DNA from: a virus
Direction: 5' to 3' (one strand)
Virus record (IMG/VR): IMGVR_UViG_3300030109_000604
Location: 1 to 59,842 of that record
Length of the DNA: 59,842 nt
Position numbers and translations under genes: made by a program. The notes under the pieces were generated by a model. It was not told the origin of the DNA. It searched no databases and saw only the letters and a program-made list of their open reading frames with translations. Position 1 is the first letter of the stretch, and each line of letters starts with the position of its first letter. Shown one piece after another: positions 31,252 to 39,668 of this stretch.

Positions 31252-31544
31252 GTTTAGAAGGATCGGTTGGAAGCGGAGAGATTGGCCCGGTTACTGTTCA
31301 TACTACCCAGAACAGGGGGCACTCTCCTGAGGAAATAGCAGAGATGTGCGTTAACAAGATTGTTCACATCTCTCAAGATGCGCCGCCGCATGTGCGCGAA
31401 CAGGCCCTTGCCTTCCGCGAGAAGGTGAAAGCAGTGGTTGCAGAATATATGCACAGGGCCGTGCAGAGTGACCGTACAACCCTGTGGAACGTCCTAAAGA
31501 ACGAAGGGTTCCACGACGAAGCTGAGATCATAAGGAGACTCTAA
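31248..31544 (+). CDS. Conserved small structural-region protein (98 aa)
   Basis: A helical protein with a clear NRGHSPEEIAEMCVNKIVHIS motif and a closing SDRTTLWNVLKNEG-type helix. The same arrangement occurs in cyanophages and other marine phages in the neck or tail region. Function unknown. One-base and four-base overlaps tie it to its neighbours. Confidence 0.7.
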   Translation: MSLEGSVGSGEIGPVTVHTTQNRGHSPEEIAEMCVNKIVHISQDAPPHVREQALAFREKVKAVVAEYMHRAVQSDRTTLWNVLKNEGFHDEAEIIRRL

Positions 31545-32050
31545 TGGCAATCAACCAAGCAATGTGCGGTTCTTATAAGCAAGAGATTACCGCAGGGATT
31601 CATTTCTGGGTTCAGCACACGCGAACCTCAAGCACTATAGCCGCCGACACGTTCTATATTGCAATGTTCACTGCTAGTCGAACAGATGCAAATGAGGACC
31701 TCACTGGCTACACGGCAACGAACGAAGTCAGCGGCACAAACTATACTGCCAAAGGGCAGGCTTTAACTAGCGTTACCCTTGGGTTATCGGACAACAGCAG
31801 TGCGGTGCCTACAGCGTTTCTTGATTTTGCGGATACGACATGGAGTTCCTCGACTATATCTAACGCACGGGTTGCCGTTATATATAACTACACTTTGTCT
31901 TCCGCAGGAACTGGCGCAACTGTAAATCACGCGGCTTATCCTTCTGTGTGCGTGTTAGACTTTGGTGGGAACAAGTCCTCCAGTTCTGGAGACTTCACCA
32001 TTCAGTATCCTGCCAACGACGCGAACAACGCCATTATAAGATTGGCGTAG
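31544..32050 (+). CDS. Beta-rich tail protein (168 aa)
   Basis: Begins MAINQAMCGSYKQEITAGIHFW and is then rich in Thr, Ser, Ala and Asn with alternating strands, ending IQYPANDANNAIIRLA. From memory this kind of protein sits next to short-tail genes in marine phages. It could be a tail or fibre-attachment subunit. It starts on the last base of the preceding stop. Confidence 0.65.
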   Translation: MAINQAMCGSYKQEITAGIHFWVQHTRTSSTIAADTFYIAMFTASRTDANEDLTGYTATNEVSGTNYTAKGQALTSVTLGLSDNSSAVPTAFLDFADTTWSSSTISNARVAVIYNYTLSSAGTGATVNHAAYPSVCVLDFGGNKSSSSGDFTIQYPANDANNAIIRLA

Positions 32051-32053
32051 TCT

Positions 32054-32665
32054 ATGTCCTCTGTAACCATTATCTTTGGCACTGGCTGGGGAAGGGCTGG
32101 CTGGAACCAAGGTGCGTGGAACGCAGGGGGTATAAGCTCTTTATCTATAGCGAGCGCTGTTAATAGCGTTACGGCGGTAGAGGGTGCAGGTGTAACAGTG
32201 TCTCCGTCTGCGGTGCAGGCAATCTTTTCTTTCGGCACATACAGTGTTGGCGAAGGCACAGGAATTACAATAGTTGAGTCGGGCGTGTCTGCGGCTTCTG
32301 CTATTGGAACGGGGTACACAGTTTCTGGGAAGGCGGTTGTATCGCCAACAGAAGTAGGGAGCGTATCAGCTAGTTTCTCTCTTGGAACTTTTGATGTTAC
32401 GGGCGGCATTGCGTTCTCAGTGACGGGAGTTCAGGCGGTAGGCACCACAGGAACTGAAACTGTCGTCGAGGGAACGGGAATTGCAGTAGCGACGACAGGG
32501 ACTCAAGCAGCCAGTGCAATTGGTACGGTGACCCCGGCCAGCATGGTTGTTGGTGTGACAGGTGTTTCAATTTCGGGGACAATAAACTATCCGGTTATAT
32601 GGCAACCTATTGTTCCTGACCAATCTCCAGATTGGGTTCCCATAGGCAGCAGAGACGCAGCGTGA
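32054..32665 (+). CDS. Repetitive beta-structured tail protein (203 aa)
   Basis: After a short WGRAGWNQGAWNAGG opening, the protein repeats units of about 25 residues with VGEGTGITIVESGVSAASAIGTG-like patterns (variants at about 50, 75, 110 and 135), a beta-solenoid or fibre style. It ends YPVIWQPIVPDQSPDW. Probably part of the tail tip or a fibre base. Repeats of this kind evolve rapidly. Confidence 0.55.
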   Translation: MSSVTIIFGTGWGRAGWNQGAWNAGGISSLSIASAVNSVTAVEGAGVTVSPSAVQAIFSFGTYSVGEGTGITIVESGVSAASAIGTGYTVSGKAVVSPTEVGSVSASFSLGTFDVTGGIAFSVTGVQAVGTTGTETVVEGTGIAVATTGTQAASAIGTVTPASMVVGVTGVSISGTINYPVIWQPIVPDQSPDWVPIGSRDAA

Positions 32666-32672
32666 GGTAAAA

Positions 32673-33986
32673 ATGGCAAGTACATACACAACAAATTTTG
32701 GTATCGAAAAAATTGGGTCTGGCGATCAGTCTGGCTCATGGGGCACCACGACCAACTTTAACTTGGACATCCTAGATCGTGTGGCTTCTTTCAAAGCCGT
32801 TGCGCTAACTGGAACCACACACACCCTAACTGTTAGGGAGGCTTCCCCAGACTCTGGGACAGAAAACCTTCAGGATGGAATGTTCCGCGTCATTAAGTTT
32901 ACGGGGGCGCTTGGTGCAAACAATACTGTGACCGTAGCTCCGAATACGACGACGGCATACTTTATCTTTGTTAACTCGACAACGGACTCTGGCTCTAGTG
33001 GCCCGTACTCTGTGGTTATAAAGCAGGGTTCCGGTGCTGAAATTACCATTCCAAACGGGCACTCATCGGTTGTTTTCTGTGACGGCGCAGGATCTGGCGC
33101 TGCTGTAACGGATGCCTTTGCAAAGCTGTACGTCTCTGATGCGATACAGATTGGATCTGGTGCCGCAGAGGACACAAAGATTGTTTTCGATGGTAACGCC
33201 CAAGACTTCTACGTTGGCCTAGACGATTCAGCCGATGACTTGATTATTGGATCTGGTTCTGCTGTAGGCACCAACCCAGCAATAGCTGTTGATGAAAACC
33301 AACTAGTGACCTTCCCAGCGGCAGCGGTGACCATTGGTGACGGCACAGCGGAAGACACGAAGCTGGTGTATGATGGCAACGCTAAAGATTTCTATGTTGG
33401 CTTAGATGACAGCGCAGATAAGTTAGTAATCGGTGTTGGTTCGACTGTTGGAACAAATCCTATTATAACTCTTGATGATGACTCCGTAGTAATTGGTGAT
33501 GGCGATGCGGTAGACACAAAAGTTGTGTTTGATGGTAACGCTCAGGATTTCTACATAGGGCTAGATGATTCGGCTGATGATCTAGTGTTTGGTCAGGGGT
33601 CAACGGTTGGCACCAATGTTGCCTTTGCGATTGATGAGAACCAAGTTACGCAGTTTAGTCATGCTGCGGTAGGCTCTACGCAGACAGCTTCAATCTCTGG
33701 CAATACCACATTGGACTTTCAAACGTACCAGAACTTTGTTTTGACCTTTACAGGCAACGTAACGCTCGACAACCCAACGACTGAAGCAGTTGGTCAATCT
33801 GGATTTATCTTTGTAATTCAAGATGGGACGGGAAGCAGAACGCTTGCGCTGGGAACTGATTACGAGACAGTAGGAGGTGCGGGCTTGACTATTTCAACAA
33901 CGGCTTCGGCAGTTGATCTCATCCCATATGTTGTTAAAGCGAGCGGGTCTATCCAGTTAGGCACCGCGCAGTTGGCGTTTGCCTAA
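32673..33986 (+). CDS. Tail fibre or collar protein with three-fold repeat (437 aa)
   Basis: The N-terminus (FGIEKIGSGDQSGSWG) is a common tail-fibre anchor motif. The centre carries three copies of a 40-residue unit (AEDTKLVYDGNAKDFYVGLDD-like) starting near residues 160, 221 and 274. The C-terminus is beta-rich. It probably links the tail to the receptor-binding proteins encoded next. It ends where the next gene begins (one-base overlap). Confidence 0.7.
   Translation: MASTYTTNFGIEKIGSGDQSGSWGTTTNFNLDILDRVASFKAVALTGTTHTLTVREASPDSGTENLQDGMFRVIKFTGALGANNTVTVAPNTTTAYFIFVNSTTDSGSSGPYSVVIKQGSGAEITIPNGHSSVVFCDGAGSGAAVTDAFAKLYVSDAIQIGSGAAEDTKIVFDGNAQDFYVGLDDSADDLIIGSGSAVGTNPAIAVDENQLVTFPAAAVTIGDGTAEDTKLVYDGNAKDFYVGLDDSADKLVIGVGSTVGTNPIITLDDDSVVIGDGDAVDTKVVFDGNAQDFYIGLDDSADDLVFGQGSTVGTNVAFAIDENQVTQFSHAAVGSTQTASISGNTTLDFQTYQNFVLTFTGNVTLDNPTTEAVGQSGFIFVIQDGTGSRTLALGTDYETVGGAGLTISTTASAVDLIPYVVKASGSIQLGTAQLAFA
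33150..33625 (+). repeat. Three in-frame repeats in the tail-fibre gene
   Basis: Units start near 33153, 33336 and 33495 and encode GDG-AEDTK-DGNA-DFY-GLDDSAD. Base identity is only partial, so the repeats are old or kept at protein level. Confidence 0.75.
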
Positions 33987-36900
33987 TGCCTATTTGGTCG
34001 CCAGCGCTGTTCTTCGCTTCAACTAGCGACACGGCGTATACCATACAGGACTCTGTGATGCTTGATGGCAGCGCAGATTACTTGACGCTTACGCCAAGTT
34101 TTAATGCTTTAGACAATACCAAGGTTACTTTCTCATGGTGGCAGAAGCGCTCTACTCTTAGCACTGTAAGCTGGTTGTATGACGCTGGAAGCAACAACGA
34201 TCAAATGCAATTCGCAGCAGCGGATGATTTAGAAGTTTCCTTAAATGCCACTACAGATGCTTACTTAAATACAACAGCACTTTTCCGTGACCCGACAGCG
34301 TGGCAAAATTTTGTTGTATCGTTTGACACAGGTAACTCAACTTCTGGAGACAGAATGAGGATCTGGAATAATGGTACGGAAATAACTGCTTTTGATACAG
34401 ATACTATGCCAAGCGCCGGGTACGCTTTGGATTTTCTTGCAAACGGCATTGTTCAAAACCTTGGAAGACGAGGCAACAACTCTCAATTTTGGGGAGGCTA
34501 CCTTGCAGAGTTCATTGGCTTAGACGGCATATCTGTTACTGATGCGTCGAAGTTTGGAGAAACAAATGATGACGGCATATGGATTCCGAAAGATCCATCA
34601 GATACAGACAACATAGCCGATTGGGGTGGTAGCAACTCATTTTGGTTGAAGTTCGCAGATGCAACAAACTTAGGCTTTAACAGCAGGCCCACGGCAGTTA
34701 CGGCTGTTGCGGAGACTTACAAGATAGATAACTCGCTGTGGTTAGATGGTAGCGCGGACTATCTATCAAGAACGCCTTCTTCAACTGGAACACCAAAAAC
34801 ACAGACCTTTTCTTTTTGGACAAAAGCTAACGTCACCTCTGGCGATACCGCAATATTTGGAGCTTGGCCTGACGACAGCAACCACAGCTACATTGACTTT
34901 AATGGTGGAGGGGCGGGAATACTTAGAACTGCTGTTCAGGTTAGTGGGTCAAATAAACTAGATTTACGACCAACACCCGTCTACCTAGACACCACTGCGT
35001 GGAAGCATTGGGTTTTCATTTATGACTTCACCAATGAAGTATCAACAGACCGTTGCCGGGTTTACCGAAACGGTGTTCGCATAAATGCTTTTGGGACCGC
35101 AACATACCCAGCAACAACTGATACTCCGCATTGGGCTACGTCAGGCACACCAGAAACAATCGGGGCTGTAAAGCCTTCAAGCCCGGTGTGGTTCGCAAAT
35201 ATTTATCTAGCAGACTTTATTCGACTTGATGGATACGCAGCAGAGCCTACAGATTTTGGTGGTTGGAACGCTACCGGAGATTGGGTGCCTATTGATCCCA
35301 CATCTTTTGTGACATCTAACAAAGGCACGAATGGGTTTCACTTAGACTTTGCAGACCCAAGTGCGCCGGGAAATGATATAAGCGGCAACAACAATGATTT
35401 TGCTGCTAATGGCACTATTGCTACAACTCAGACAACTACTGATTCACCCACTAACACCTCTGGTGACAATGAAGGCAACTACGCCACGCTTAACCCTCTT
35501 AGTAAAAGTTCAGGTGGTGCAACCACTGCAACAATTAGTGAGGGCAATACAAGATGGCTTCGGCCTAATGACGGTAGCAATAACCAACAATGCTACGCCA
35601 CCTTTGGCGCAGATGAGGGCAAGTTCTATTTCGAGTTTAAGTTGCTTCAAGCCAACAACGGGTTTGATACTGGACTTTTTGCCGAAGGGGAAATAAACGG
35701 CAACGAAGGCGCTGGCTATACGGGTTATGATGTTCAGGGGTATTACCTTGAGAACTATGGAACTGGTGTTGTATGGAAGGTGACCACCGCTGATGGATCA
35801 GGGGGTGGCTCAAGGACGGACACTGGGGACAGTTGCACAGCAAACGATGTGATGAAGATTGCCGTAGATTTTGACGCTGGGAAAATCTGGTTAGGAAATG
35901 TCACTCAAGATACCTATTACAATTCATCTGGGGCAGATGTAGCTTTTAACACAAGCACGCCAACCTTTACGTTCACAGCTAACACGCGACTGTTCCCTTA
36001 TATCTTTGGTCACGCCCAAATAAACGAAGCGAAGTTTCGCTTTAACCCAGCATTGTGGACAGGCTCCGCACCAACTGGGTTTAAGCCTTGGAACACATCG
36101 GAGCTTCCATCACCAACTGTGACTGATCCACGAGCATATTGGTCTAATTCTTTATATTATGGCACTGCTCAAAATCGTTCAGTACGTCAATGTTTTGATA
36201 GTACAGGTACAGCATGGACACCTGATTTTGTATGGATAAAAGGTCGTAGTCATGCTGGTGAGCATGTACTTCTTGATTCTGTTAGAGGCGTTACTAAAGT
36301 TTTAACGCCAGATAGTAACGCCGCTGAATTTACTGATACAAAATCTTTAACGTCATTTGATGAAGGCGGGTTTACTCTGGGCGTTGGTGATGATCGAAAC
36401 GATAGCAATGACGATGGTAAAACCTATGTAGCTTGGTGCATGAAGGCAGGAGGTGCTGCTTCAAGTAATGGCAACGGTAGTATTACAAGCTCAGTAAGCG
36501 CAGCAAATCACGGCGGGTTTTCTATTGCAACGTGGACGGGAAATGGCAGTGCGGGTGCGACTATTGGTCATGGGTTAAGTCGCAAACCCGCAATGGGTAT
36601 CTTTCGGCGTTTATCACTAGCGCAAGACTGGGCGGTTTACCATGAAGGATTAGATGCCTCTGCCCCAGAAGATAAGTATGTCAATTTAAATTTAACTAAT
36701 GACGTGCAAGATGCTACATGGCTCAACGATACTGCGCCAACTACATCTGTATGGACACTTGGCACAAGCGGATATGTCAATACATCCAGCGAAACTTTTG
36801 TGGGGTACTTTTTTGCTAGGACACCAGGATTAATTGGTATCGGGACGTACACTGGTAACAACTCTACTGACGGCCCAATGGTAACCATTGATGACGGCGC

Positions 36901-37183
36901 TTCTGGATTTAGACCGGCTTGGTTAATGATTAAAGAATATAGCGGCAGTAACAATGGTAATTGGTTTATAAGAGACAGCGCCAGAAATCCGTACAACCCG
37001 ACTGATCTTGACCTAATGGCTAATTCGACAGACGCGCAATATACGGATTCAAACTCTGATATAGATTTTACGGCTAACGGTTTTAAGATTAGATCTAATG
37101 CTGGCGGCTATAATGAAAGCGGTGCGAAGAATCTATACATCGCATTTGCAGACCAACCATTTAACTTAGCGCGGGCGAGGTAG
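33986..37183 (+). CDS. Receptor-binding protein with LamG and SPRY-like domains (1065 aa)
   Basis: Two LamG or concanavalin A-like domains are visible from their repeated opening (MLDGSADYLTLTP at about 27 and LWLDGSADYLSRTPS at about 251). A SPRY-like domain with GKFYFEFKL follows at about 535-700. The last third (about 715-1060) is related to the C-terminus of the next protein, sharing HGGFSI, GHGLSR, TPGLIG and NPT-like motifs; I recall this end as DUF7483. Such proteins bind surface sugars. Codon use becomes more AT-rich from about 36120. It is likely trimeric and decides host range. Confidence 0.75.
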   Translation: MPIWSPALFFASTSDTAYTIQDSVMLDGSADYLTLTPSFNALDNTKVTFSWWQKRSTLSTVSWLYDAGSNNDQMQFAAADDLEVSLNATTDAYLNTTALFRDPTAWQNFVVSFDTGNSTSGDRMRIWNNGTEITAFDTDTMPSAGYALDFLANGIVQNLGRRGNNSQFWGGYLAEFIGLDGISVTDASKFGETNDDGIWIPKDPSDTDNIADWGGSNSFWLKFADATNLGFNSRPTAVTAVAETYKIDNSLWLDGSADYLSRTPSSTGTPKTQTFSFWTKANVTSGDTAIFGAWPDDSNHSYIDFNGGGAGILRTAVQVSGSNKLDLRPTPVYLDTTAWKHWVFIYDFTNEVSTDRCRVYRNGVRINAFGTATYPATTDTPHWATSGTPETIGAVKPSSPVWFANIYLADFIRLDGYAAEPTDFGGWNATGDWVPIDPTSFVTSNKGTNGFHLDFADPSAPGNDISGNNNDFAANGTIATTQTTTDSPTNTSGDNEGNYATLNPLSKSSGGATTATISEGNTRWLRPNDGSNNQQCYATFGADEGKFYFEFKLLQANNGFDTGLFAEGEINGNEGAGYTGYDVQGYYLENYGTGVVWKVTTADGSGGGSRTDTGDSCTANDVMKIAVDFDAGKIWLGNVTQDTYYNSSGADVAFNTSTPTFTFTANTRLFPYIFGHAQINEAKFRFNPALWTGSAPTGFKPWNTSELPSPTVTDPRAYWSNSLYYGTAQNRSVRQCFDSTGTAWTPDFVWIKGRSHAGEHVLLDSVRGVTKVLTPDSNAAEFTDTKSLTSFDEGGFTLGVGDDRNDSNDDGKTYVAWCMKAGGAASSNGNGSITSSVSAANHGGFSIATWTGNGSAGATIGHGLSRKPAMGIFRRLSLAQDWAVYHEGLDASAPEDKYVNLNLTNDVQDATWLNDTAPTTSVWTLGTSGYVNTSSETFVGYFFARTPGLIGIGTYTGNNSTDGPMVTIDDGASGFRPAWLMIKEYSGSNNGNWFIRDSARNPYNPTDLDLMANSTDAQYTDSNSDIDFTANGFKIRSNAGGYNESGAKNLYIAFADQPFNLARAR

Positions 37184-37185
37184 TC

Positions 37186-38943
37186 ATGCCGCAGTCATAT
37201 TCCCCGGTCGACTTTCCACAGGATTGGTCCGCAGTAAGTATGTCTGCTTCTAGCCAGTTCACTGACTCCTGCTCGGATGATGCAGATAACGATATTGGGA
37301 ACTACTGTACTTGGAACGCTATTTGTGCCTTTCCTTCAGCGAAAGTCACGTTAGGCGATGGTAATACTAAGGCTACAATAACTCCTGATGGAGCTATTAT
37401 CGGAAATCAGTTTTTTGATGTTACCGATAGTGATGGGTTCTATTGGGAAACAAAGTTTATATCTAATGTAAGTAATGCAGAACACGTTGGCATTGGACAG
37501 CAAACTGTGCCACTAAATAATACAAGTTATCTTAATAATGGCATAGCCACTTATCTTAGTGATGGTGGTGCGGATCATACATCTAGTGATAGATATTCAG
37601 GTGGAACATTCCCCACCTATACTGATGGCGATACAATTAGTGTAGCCGTTAAGGGTGGAGCTATCTGGTTTGCAAAAAATAACACTTGGATTAATGGTGC
37701 ATCGGCAGCAGAGATTGCGGCTGGAACAACTACAAATGCAGTGTTTACTGGCTTGACAGGTATGTGGACTCCTATGGTTCGTGGGCATAGTGGCAGTGCT
37801 ACAGTATCAACAACTAATTGGGGTGCATCTGCTTTTGCGTATACACCGCCAACTGGCCTAAAGCGCCTTATGACAGCAGATAGATCGGCTCCGACTGTAA
37901 CCAAACCAGATGATTTTTTTAATACGCTTTTGTACACCGGGAATGGTGGAACCTTAGCGGTAACTGGCGCGGGATTTCAGCCTGACTTTGTTTGGTTAAA
38001 ATGTCGTTCCGTCGCTACAAACTGGAATGTGGTAGACGTTGTTCGTGGTGCCGATGCTATGTTGAGAATGGCAAGTAGTACCAACACAGAACAAAGTGGT
38101 GCGAACCAAGAATTTGAGAGCTTTGACTCTGACGGGTTCACGGTAATTCATCACGGCGGTGTTGTTGAAGAACTAAATAGGAGCGGTGCAACTTACGTGG
38201 GGTATTGCATGAAGGCTGGTGGGTCTCCTTCTAGCAATGTTCAGGGGAATGTCACGAGTTCAGTTAGCGCAGCGAGTCACGGCGGGTTCAGTATTGGAAC
38301 ATTCACTACTGGCACCACTGGCGCGATCACGATTGGTCATGGCCTCAGCCGTGCGCCCGGAATGATCATTGTCAAAGACAGAGTATCGACAGGTCAGTAT
38401 TGGACCTTTCTTGAATCACAAGGTGCCGGAAAATATTTAACTCTTAATACTACTGACGCGCCCGCATCTAGTACGGCAGTGTGGAATAATACGGCCCCGA
38501 CAGCCACTGTGTTTTCTACGCAAGATAATGGTGCATGGTTAACGGCTAACAATAGTCATGTGTTCTATGCTTTTGCTAAGACGCCGGGTCTAATTGGCAT
38601 GGGAACCTACACGGGTAATGGCTCTGCCGACGGAGCATTTATACAAGTTGATGATGGCGCATCTGGCTTTAAGCCAGCTTGGGTAATGGTCAAAAGACTA
38701 GAAGCTGGCTATGCGTGGCATATTCAAGACGCAGTTAGATCTCCATATAACCCAACGGCACTGGGTCTTAATGCCAATGACACTGGAACCGACAGCGCCT
38801 CAACAGCGTATGATTTTATTGCTAATGGATTTAAGTTAAGAACCACGGATGGTGGATATAATGGCTCTGCGTCATATATGTATTTAGCGTTTGCAGAAGA
38901 TCCATTTGGTGGTGACGGTGTAGCGCAAGCAAGAGCTAGGTGA
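37186..38943 (+). CDS. Second receptor-binding protein, paralogue (585 aa)
   Basis: The first 225 residues form a SPRY-like domain (SDGFYWETKFIS) and the rest repeats the C-terminal module of the preceding protein: FQPDFVWLKCR, SHGGFSIGTF, GHGLSRAPGM, KTPGLIGMGTYTGN and a closing AQARAR. The two LamG domains are missing. It starts two bases after the preceding stop, so a duplication in tandem is likely. Two receptor binders could serve two host receptors. Confidence 0.75.
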   Translation: MPQSYSPVDFPQDWSAVSMSASSQFTDSCSDDADNDIGNYCTWNAICAFPSAKVTLGDGNTKATITPDGAIIGNQFFDVTDSDGFYWETKFISNVSNAEHVGIGQQTVPLNNTSYLNNGIATYLSDGGADHTSSDRYSGGTFPTYTDGDTISVAVKGGAIWFAKNNTWINGASAAEIAAGTTTNAVFTGLTGMWTPMVRGHSGSATVSTTNWGASAFAYTPPTGLKRLMTADRSAPTVTKPDDFFNTLLYTGNGGTLAVTGAGFQPDFVWLKCRSVATNWNVVDVVRGADAMLRMASSTNTEQSGANQEFESFDSDGFTVIHHGGVVEELNRSGATYVGYCMKAGGSPSSNVQGNVTSSVSAASHGGFSIGTFTTGTTGAITIGHGLSRAPGMIIVKDRVSTGQYWTFLESQGAGKYLTLNTTDAPASSTAVWNNTAPTATVFSTQDNGAWLTANNSHVFYAFAKTPGLIGMGTYTGNGSADGAFIQVDDGASGFKPAWVMVKRLEAGYAWHIQDAVRSPYNPTALGLNANDTGTDSASTAYDFIANGFKLRTTDGGYNGSASYMYLAFAEDPFGGDGVAQARAR

Positions 38944-38949
38944 TTAGGC

Positions 38950-39066
38950 ATGGCTCAAAAAATGCAAACAAAAGTAGAGCGAAAGATAATCCGCCGCAGA
39001 AGTAAGCCTGTTCATCTTCGGCATCGAAAGAAGCTGGGGCCGAAGTCGCACATGCGCGTTAGATAG
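38950..39066 (+). CDS. Very small, strongly basic protein (38 aa)
   Basis: The product is MAQKMQTKVERK followed by IIRRRSKPVHLRHRKK and a short end; about 40% of residues are Lys or Arg. It begins six bases after the fibre gene and ends 14 before the next one. It resembles ribosomal or nucleic-acid-binding peptides in composition. It is short, so coding status is moderate. Confidence 0.45.
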   Translation: MAQKMQTKVERKIIRRRSKPVHLRHRKKLGPKSHMRVR

Positions 39067-39080
39067 ATTGGAGACGCAAG

Positions 39081-39662
39081 ATGACTACGATTTATAAAGT
39101 TGGCGATAAGTCAATTAAGCCCGGAAGGTCGTGGAAAGACGCCGCTGGTACTGTGCAGCCAAAGAATTGGCACATCTGGAGCGCAGAGGAGAAGAAGGCC
39201 GCTGGGATTAAAGAAGTTGTCTTGCAACCGTTTCCTGATAAGCGCCTCTACACTTCTTCTCACACAGCTACAGGCAGCGTCACTTCTAAAAACAAACCGC
39301 TAGATGACACCAACGAAGTGGACAAAGACGGCAAGCCCATTCTGGATGCTAATGGTAAGCAGCTAGTCACCCTTGGCGTTAAGAGCAATTTGAAGAACGA
39401 AATTAAAGACCAACAACAGTCTCTGCTTTTCCAGACAGATTGGGCCGTTATCCGTAAGGCGGATAAAGGTACCGAGATTCCAGCAAACATTCAGACATGG
39501 CGTGACGCAATCCGTGCAAAGGCTACCGAAATGGAAGAGGCCATTGATAAGGCTTCTAACACAAAAGCAATGGAGGCTTTGTTCGTTAAGTACACCACGG
39601 ATAGCGATGGCAAAACTACGAAGTCAGGCATCCTGTACGATTGGCCTGAACTCGCGGAGTAG
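39081..39662 (+). CDS. Tail-fibre assembly protein (chaperone-like)
   Basis: The 193-residue protein has a beta-rich N-terminus and a helical C-terminal half with LFQTDWAVIRKADKGTEIP and NIQTWRDAIRAKATEMEEAID. The TDWAVIR...P...WRDAIR pattern is typical of phage tail-fibre assembly chaperones. It follows the receptor-binding genes, as expected. It probably helps fold the two lectin-like proteins. Confidence 0.65.
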   Translation: MTTIYKVGDKSIKPGRSWKDAAGTVQPKNWHIWSAEEKKAAGIKEVVLQPFPDKRLYTSSHTATGSVTSKNKPLDDTNEVDKDGKPILDANGKQLVTLGVKSNLKNEIKDQQQSLLFQTDWAVIRKADKGTEIPANIQTWRDAIRAKATEMEEAIDKASNTKAMEALFVKYTTDSDGKTTKSGILYDWPELAE

Positions 39663-39668
39663 ACCTTC

